A stretch of DNA of 64,000 nt from Terriglobia bacterium. Its GTDB lineage: Bacteria > Acidobacteriota > Terriglobia > Bryobacterales > Bryobacteraceae. This document shows, one piece after another, positions 59,168-64,000 of the stretch (the first letter of the stretch is position 1; each line of letters begins with the position of its first letter). A model generated the notes under the pieces. The model ran no database searches. It worked only from the letters and a program-made list of their open reading frames with translations, and had not been told where the DNA came from. Position numbers and translations under genes: made by a program. The DNA lies in the NCBI GenBank assembly GCA_021324185.1, contig JAJPJN010000129.1, positions 1 through 64,000 on the forward strand, read 5' to 3'.

Positions 59168-60346
59168 ATGCGCATCGAAAATATTCAAAACGCTCTTCGC
59201 CTGGCTGAATTAGACGGCTGGCTTTTCTTTGATCATCATCGACGCGACCCGCTCGCATATCGCATTCTCGGGCTGAGTAACCGGATCGAAGCCACACGCC
59301 GCTGGTATTACTTTGTGCCAGCGAATCAGGAGCCTCGTAAGCTGGTGCATCGCATCGAAAGTGAGTCGCTCGATGAACTTCCCGGCTCCAAGGAACAATA
59401 TTCCAGTTGGCCTGATCAACAACAGAAACTGTGCAACCTGCTTCACGGCTGCCGTCGCATCGCAATGCAATATTCGCCTGATTGTGCAATTCCCTACGTC
59501 TCACTTGTAGACGCCGGGACCATTGAGCTGGTCAGAAAGTGTGGAGTTGAGATAGCTAGCTCAGCCGATCTCGTTCAGGAATTCGAAGCTCGCTGGACCG
59601 AAGAGCAATATCAATCTCATTTGCAGGCGGCCGAAAAAGTTGATGCGGTGCGCCGCGAAGCATTCCGGCTGATTAGCGAGTACATTCGCGATGAGAACGC
59701 ACTCACCGAATATGAGGTCCAGCAGTTTGTGGTGCGGCGATTCAAAGAGTCGGGGCTGTTTGCCACGCATGGTCCAATAGTGGCGCGCAACGAGAACGCC
59801 TCAGATCCACACTATGAGCCCAGCCGGAATCGAACCGCCCACATCCAACGCGGTGATCTGGTTCTCCTCGACATGTGGGCCAAACTAAACACGCCAGATG
59901 CCGTCTACTACGACATCACCTGGACCGGTTTTTGCGGCGCGACTGTTCCAGACCGGATTCAGAATGTCTTCACAGTTGTTCGCGACGCGCGCAAAAAAGC
60001 TTCGGAGTTCGTGATCCGGCAAATCTCTGCAGGATCGACGATTGCCGGCTACCAGGTGGACGATGTTGCCCGCGGCCATATCGAACGAAACGGCTTCGGT
60101 GCTTTTTTCTTTCACCGCACCGGCCACAGTATCGGAACGGAAGTGCATGGCACGGGAGCCAATATGGACAATATGGAGTCGCATGATACGCGCCGGATCA
60201 TCCCCCGCACCTGCTTTTCCATCGAGCCCGGCATTTACCTGCCCGATTTCGGTATCCGTTCGGAAGTGAATGTGTACGTCGGGGAGGGCTCTGCCTGCGT
60301 TACCGGCGAAGAACAAAGCGAGATGCTTAAGCTCGGATCCCGCTGA
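59168..60346 (+). CDS. M24-family metallopeptidase (Xaa-Pro aminopeptidase/dipeptidase type)
   Basis: 392 residues: a creatinase/prolidase-type N-domain (~1-150) and the pita-bread catalytic domain. Metal ligands appear in order: Asp in RGDLVLLDMWAKL, Asp in VYYDITWTGF, His in FHRTGHSIGTEVHG, Glu in CFSIEPGIYLP and Glu in GIRSEVNVYV. There is no signal peptide, so it acts in the cytoplasm, probably on proline-containing peptides. Co-transcribed with the symporter upstream. After it, ~110 bases hold nothing I can identify. Confidence 0.92.
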   Translation: MRIENIQNALRLAELDGWLFFDHHRRDPLAYRILGLSNRIEATRRWYYFVPANQEPRKLVHRIESESLDELPGSKEQYSSWPDQQQKLCNLLHGCRRIAMQYSPDCAIPYVSLVDAGTIELVRKCGVEIASSADLVQEFEARWTEEQYQSHLQAAEKVDAVRREAFRLISEYIRDENALTEYEVQQFVVRRFKESGLFATHGPIVARNENASDPHYEPSRNRTAHIQRGDLVLLDMWAKLNTPDAVYYDITWTGFCGATVPDRIQNVFTVVRDARKKASEFVIRQISAGSTIAGYQVDDVARGHIERNGFGAFFFHRTGHSIGTEVHGTGANMDNMESHDTRRIIPRTCFSIEPGIYLPDFGIRSEVNVYVGEGSACVTGEEQSEMLKLGSR

Positions 60347-60458
60347 ACTGCATTCGCATTACTCATCTAAATTGCTCGGCACGCTGGATTTAGGCGTCAA
60401 TCGAGCGCATTAATTATTTTGATTGGCGGCGACCGGCCAATCCGTTCTAACGTCGAGT

Positions 60459-61211
60459 ATGGCGACAGCAATTTTCCCGGAGCCCTCGGCTTCACAAGTC
60501 GCGCTGCTCCACCGTATCAGCAACATTGTCAGTTCCGAGCTCTCTCTCGACGAGATGCTTGGTGAAATTGTCGGATTAACGGTACAAGTTACGCACTGCG
60601 ATGCATGCCTCGTGTACCTGGTTGAACGCTCGACCAACGAAATAGTTCTTCGTGCCTCGCAGGTTCCCCACCAGGGCGATTTGGGAAACATTCGCATGCA
60701 AGTAGGCGAGGGCATTACCGGATGGGTCGTTGAACACCACTCGGTCGTTGCTCTTCCGGAAAATGCGGCCGCCGATCGCCGCTTCAAATATTTCCAAGCT
60801 CTCATTGAAGATACGTACGAGGCGTTTCTCTCGGTCCCACTGGTCAGCGGGGGAGAAGTAATCGGCGCTATCAACGTTCACCACCGCGAGCCGCACTATC
60901 ACACGCCGGATGAAATTTCCCTGCTCACCTTTATCGGCGAACAGATGGGCAACGCCATTTCGAAGTCGATTCTGACAGACGAAAATCTGCGCCTTCAGGA
61001 AGAAACGGTGGAAATGCGACGGCAGCTTGAAACCCGCAAGATTGTTGAGCGCGCCAAGGGTATACTGCAGCACCGCCACAACCTGACCGAAGAAGAGGCA
61101 TACTTGCGGTTGCGGAACGAAAGCCGGCGGCTGCGCCGGCCTATGCGGGAACTCGCCGAAGCCATTATTCTTTCGGAAGATCTCAGTCGTAAAAGCGAAA
61201 TCGCTCAATAA
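60459..61211 (+). CDS. GAF-ANTAR transcription antitermination regulator
   Basis: 250 residues from the ATG at 60459; a TTG at 60423 is possible. A GAF sensor domain (~18-165: SELSLDEMLGEIVGLTVQVTHCDACLVYLVE, VGEGITGWVVEHHSVVALPENAAADRRF, AFLSVPLVSGGEVIGAINVHHRE) is joined by a coiled coil (LRLQEETVEMRRQLETRK) to an ANTAR RNA-binding domain (IVERAKGILQHRHNLTEEEAYLRLRNESRRLRRPMRELAEAII). ANTAR proteins bind paired hairpins in leader RNAs and prevent termination. There is no histidine kinase or phosphoacceptor domain; sensing is presumably through the GAF ligand. It heads the run with the hydrolase and two permeases. Confidence 0.93.
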   Translation: MATAIFPEPSASQVALLHRISNIVSSELSLDEMLGEIVGLTVQVTHCDACLVYLVERSTNEIVLRASQVPHQGDLGNIRMQVGEGITGWVVEHHSVVALPENAAADRRFKYFQALIEDTYEAFLSVPLVSGGEVIGAINVHHREPHYHTPDEISLLTFIGEQMGNAISKSILTDENLRLQEETVEMRRQLETRKIVERAKGILQHRHNLTEEEAYLRLRNESRRLRRPMRELAEAIILSEDLSRKSEIAQ

Positions 61212-61239
61212 ACAGCCGCCGGCAGCGGAGCGGATATCG

Positions 61240-62286
61240 ATGTGCTTCCGCAATCTCGGCTCGTCCCGGCCGCTACAATTTAGTTTGGATCGCGATTTCC
61301 AGCCGCTTGTAGGGAATGCTCACCTGTTGACGGTTCTCGGCAACTACTGGCCGCGCAAGATCGACTTGGCGCGTTTTCCGGCTCGGCGTGTTGAATACCG
61401 CATCGATGACTGCACCCGAATTGTTGTCTTCGAGCATCAGCCGCAGTCGCCGCCGCGTGCGGGAATTCTTTTCGTACACGGTTTGGAGGGTTCGGCCGAT
61501 GCCAGCTACATTCAAAGCTTCGCCCAAAACGCGCTCCTAAGAGGCTACGCCGTTCATCGCATGAATCTCCGCACCTGCGGCGGGACGGAAGAACTCTGTG
61601 AAACCATGTACCATTCAGGTCTCACGAGCGACACGCGAGAAATTTCAGAACGCATCCGGCTGGCTAGCAAGATTCCCTTGTTCGTCGTAGGATTTTCCCT
61701 CGGTGGCAACGTTGTGCTCAAGTTGGCTGGTGAACTCGGCTATTCAGACCTGCTTGCAGGTATCTGCGCGATATCGACGCCGATCGATCTGGCTACATGC
61801 GTTCGCTATCTCGACCGGCCTGCAAATTCACTCTATGCGCGCCGCTTTCTGAAGCGGCTTTGCGACCGCGTGCGGCGTAAGAACAAATCAGCTCCGCATC
61901 TTTACCGGACCGCCGGCCTGCGCGGCGTGAAAACGGTGTGGGAGTTTGATGATCGCTTCACGGCGCCGCTTTTCGGTTTCGGCACAGCAGCGAATTATTA
62001 TTCCACGCAGTCAGCTACGCGGTATTTGGATGCGATTCGAATCCCCACGCTCGTCATTACAGCCAAAGACGACCCGCTGGTTCCGTTTTCGATCTACAAT
62101 CACCCGGCATTTCGACACAATCCGGCGCTCACACTGATTGCTCCCGAGCACGGCGGCCACTTAGGTTTTCTGTCGCGCAAACAGCCCCGATTTTGGGTTG
62201 ATAACGTTGCCCTGAACTGGATGGAGCGGTTCCTCGCAAGTAATAGAAATCCGGGAACAGTGGCCGCGCAAGTTGCGTATCAATAG
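61240..62286 (+). CDS. Alpha/beta hydrolase of the YheT/EMB8 family
   Basis: 348 residues. LVGNAHLLTVLGNYWPRKIDL is the family N-terminus; GILFVHGLEGSADASYIQSFAQNALLRGYAVHRMNLRTCGGTEEL is the oxyanion region; the nucleophile elbow is VVGFSLGGNVVLKLAGELG; the acid lies in ITAKDDPLVPF; and the histidine in PEHGGHLGFL. All triad residues are present. Substrates of this family are poorly known (short-chain esters in vitro). It lies 28 bases after the GAF-ANTAR gene and eight before the ABC permease. Confidence 0.9.
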   Translation: MCFRNLGSSRPLQFSLDRDFQPLVGNAHLLTVLGNYWPRKIDLARFPARRVEYRIDDCTRIVVFEHQPQSPPRAGILFVHGLEGSADASYIQSFAQNALLRGYAVHRMNLRTCGGTEELCETMYHSGLTSDTREISERIRLASKIPLFVVGFSLGGNVVLKLAGELGYSDLLAGICAISTPIDLATCVRYLDRPANSLYARRFLKRLCDRVRRKNKSAPHLYRTAGLRGVKTVWEFDDRFTAPLFGFGTAANYYSTQSATRYLDAIRIPTLVITAKDDPLVPFSIYNHPAFRHNPALTLIAPEHGGHLGFLSRKQPRFWVDNVALNWMERFLASNRNPGTVAAQVAYQ

Positions 62287-62294
62287 GCGTATCG

Positions 62295-63557
62295 GTGTCT
62301 GCCAAGCGAAAATACCGGCCAAGCGCTTCGTTCTGGGAAGCGGGCCGTATTGCCATCGATTCTTTAAACAAGAACAAGCTGCGTAGTTTCCTCACCCTGC
62401 TAGGCATCATTCTCGCCACTACGACGTTGATCTCTGTCACGGCGCTGATCCACGGCATGAATGTCTACATAGCAACCAAAGTTTCCAATATGGGCTCGGA
62501 TGGTTTCCGTATTGTCCGTATGGCGTGGTTCGGCCCGCCCGATCCCAAGAAACTCCTGCTCATGTCGAAACGCAATCCGAATTTGCGGCGCGAAGAGTAC
62601 GACTTCGTAAAGGAAAATGCGACGTTGTTGCGAGGTCTGGGCATTATGGCTTCTACGAACGGACGCATTTCTTTTCACGGCGAATCAACCGACAATACGG
62701 TCAATATTCAAGGCATAACGGCTAATATACCGGCGCTGAACAATGTTCAGGTGGATGCGGGCCGCGGAATCACCGACGAGGAAGTACACCGGCACGCAAA
62801 CGTCGCCTTCATTGGTCACGACATTACCAACCGGTTTTTTGCGAATCGGGATCCGGTCGGCAAGACGATAGAGGTCGATGGCGTTCCTTTTGAAGTGGTC
62901 GGCACTGCCAAAGAGCTAGGCAGTGTATTCGGTCAATCGCAGGATAACTTTGTCATGATTCCGATCGACACGTACTTCAAGACGTACGGCGCGCAAAAGG
63001 GCATGAGCTTTGTGGCCAAGGCTATCGATCAGGAACATCTCTTCCAGGCCGAAGATGAAGTGACTATGCTGCTGCGCGCTTTCCGCCATTTGCGCCCGGG
63101 GCAGGACAACAATTTCGGGATCATCTCGTCGGATTCTTTTGTCAGCCTGTGGCAGCGCCTCACGGCGGCGATTGCGGCCACTGCCGTCGGCATCGTCTCG
63201 GTATTCATGGTGGTCGGCGGCATCGTCATTATGAACATCATGCTGGCGGCGGTGACAGAGCGCACGCACGAAATCGGTATCCGCAAGTCTTTGGGCGCCA
63301 GAAGAGCGGACATTATGAATCAATTTCTGGTGGAATCCGCAACGCTTGCGGCCACGGGTGGTCTCGCCGGCGTGCTCATCGCATGGGCGATTGCCGCACT
63401 CATCCGCAACGCAGCCTCAGTCCCGATGGCTTTGCCCGTTACGTCGGTTCTCATTGGCGTGGGCTTATCTGCCATCGTGGGTCTTTTCTTTGGTATCTAT
63501 CCGGCGCGCCAGGCTTCGAAGCTGGATCCTATTGAAGCGCTCAGGTCGGAGCAATAA
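62295..63557 (+). CDS. MacB/FtsX-type ABC transporter permease
   Basis: 420 residues from a GTG start. One N-terminal transmembrane helix (KLRSFLTLLGIILATTTLISVTALI), a large periplasmic MacB-like domain (~60-285: VQVDAGRGITDEEVHRHANVAFIGHDITNRFFANRDPVGKTIEVDGVPFEVVGTAKE) and three C-terminal helices form the FtsX/MacB layout (AAIAATAVGIVSVFMVVGGIVIMNIMLAAVTERTHEIGIRKSLGARRADIMNQFLVESATLAATGGLAGVLIAW). Such permeases export or mechanically transmit signals across the envelope with a separate ATPase, which is not in this window. The next permease gene begins immediately after its stop. Confidence 0.92.
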   Translation: MSAKRKYRPSASFWEAGRIAIDSLNKNKLRSFLTLLGIILATTTLISVTALIHGMNVYIATKVSNMGSDGFRIVRMAWFGPPDPKKLLLMSKRNPNLRREEYDFVKENATLLRGLGIMASTNGRISFHGESTDNTVNIQGITANIPALNNVQVDAGRGITDEEVHRHANVAFIGHDITNRFFANRDPVGKTIEVDGVPFEVVGTAKELGSVFGQSQDNFVMIPIDTYFKTYGAQKGMSFVAKAIDQEHLFQAEDEVTMLLRAFRHLRPGQDNNFGIISSDSFVSLWQRLTAAIAATAVGIVSVFMVVGGIVIMNIMLAAVTERTHEIGIRKSLGARRADIMNQFLVESATLAATGGLAGVLIAWAIAALIRNAASVPMALPVTSVLIGVGLSAIVGLFFGIYPARQASKLDPIEALRSEQ

Positions 63558-64000
63558 GTGAACTGGATCCCCGTTTTCAACGCGACATTTCTGGCGGTCG
63601 AGACAATCCGCGCTCATAAAATGCGCGCATTCCTGACTGTGCTCGGTGTGGTCATGGGAACCGGGACCATCATTGGCGTCGGATCTATTCTCACCGGCTT
63701 CGATTCTTCTATCACTGCCATTCTCCGCAGCTTTGGCCCGAACTCCGTCATCATTTACAAATTTCCGGCAGGCCGACCTTCGCCGCCGACTCCCGAAGAG
63801 CGAACCAGGAAGGACCTGACTTACTCCAGCGTTCTGGCCCTGCGGGAAAAATGCAGCTTGTGCGAGAGCGTATCTCCAAACGCATTTCGAAACAGCAACA
63901 CCATTCAGGCGCGCTACAAAGGCAACGACATGTACGGCGTCAATCTACAGGGCGTCGAGGAAGAATACGCCAATTCCGGGCAAGCGGATCTGAGCGCGGG
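63558..64000 (+). CDS. MacB/FtsX-type ABC permease, partial at window end
   Basis: The GTG at 63558 directly follows the TAA of the previous gene. The visible ~147 residues read FNATFLAVETIRAHKMRAFLTVLGVVMGTGTIIGVGSILTGFDSSI (first transmembrane helix) and the start of a MacB-like periplasmic domain with two cysteines (EKCSLCESVSPNAF). It is a second permease, similar in plan to the first, so the two probably form a heterodimer. The gene continues beyond the window. Confidence 0.88.
   Translation, partial: MNWIPVFNATFLAVETIRAHKMRAFLTVLGVVMGTGTIIGVGSILTGFDSSITAILRSFGPNSVIIYKFPAGRPSPPTPEERTRKDLTYSSVLALREKCSLCESVSPNAFRNSNTIQARYKGNDMYGVNLQGVEEEYANSGQADLSA

Overview
The window looks like chromosomal DNA of a soil acidobacterium (Acidobacteriota, probably the Bryobacterales/Solibacterales side of Terriglobia). 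The lineage call is an inference. It rests on a degraded TIGR03435-family gene, two PEP-CTERM-type secreted proteins, an S53 kumamolisin-like peptidase, very long Ig-like/beta-propeller secreted carbohydrate-active proteins, MacB-type permeases and moderately GC-rich codon use throughout.

Layout. 0-5.2 kb: secreted or envelope genes, ending in an ECF sigma / anti-sigma / periplasmic helical protein / cyclophilin operon on the minus strand. 5.2-8.1 kb: an A-type Fe-S carrier, then murQ-murA-rhodanese with overlapping genes. 8.1-12.7 kb: accessory DNA with a PIN toxin-antitoxin pair, a frameshifted TIGR03435 remnant, a small membrane protein, a PEP-CTERM propeller protein and lineage-type hypotheticals. 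12.7-16.8 kb: the housekeeping run xseB-ispA-tlyA-nadK plus a dicarboxylate symporter. 17-18.2 kb: a ymdB-type phosphodiesterase preceded by a 6S RNA recognised from its structure. 18.4-26.1 kb: a roughly 2,345-residue secreted pectin-degrading protein (polygalacturonase, propellers and Ig domains, pectinesterase) followed by a PEP-CTERM protein. 26-40.7 kb: translation-quality and sulfur genes (Sua5, homocysteine methyltransferase/MTHFR, SAM hydrolase, cysteine desulfurase, mnmA), a lipid-A-type acyltransferase, an S53 peptidase with an activation domain at each end, a GNAT + OSBS/N-succinylamino acid racemase pair, a phosphohexomutase, a macro-domain protein, an aminotransferase, a YtxJ-like protein and tRNA-Val(GAC).

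42.5-57.7 kb holds the most unusual locus: about 15.2 kb of tightly packed co-directional phage structural genes. They run portal, scaffold, P22-type capsid, an internal terminator, connectors, tail tube, tail assembly chaperone with a -1 frameshift site, very short tape-measure candidate, two distal-tail-like proteins, a giant hub/tip protein and a TIM-barrel tail protein. I see no terminase, prohead protease, integrase, repressor, replication, holin or lysin gene, and the cluster is flanked by ordinary metabolic genes. This is the architecture of a domesticated particle locus, and its tail end resembles the RcGTA order (tape measure, DUF2460, DUF2163, TIM-barrel megatron). It is the best candidate here for an undescribed system.

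57.7-64 kb: a sodium:solute symporter with an M24 Xaa-Pro-type peptidase, then a GAF-ANTAR regulator, a YheT-type hydrolase and two MacB/FtsX-type ABC permeases, the last cut by the window end.
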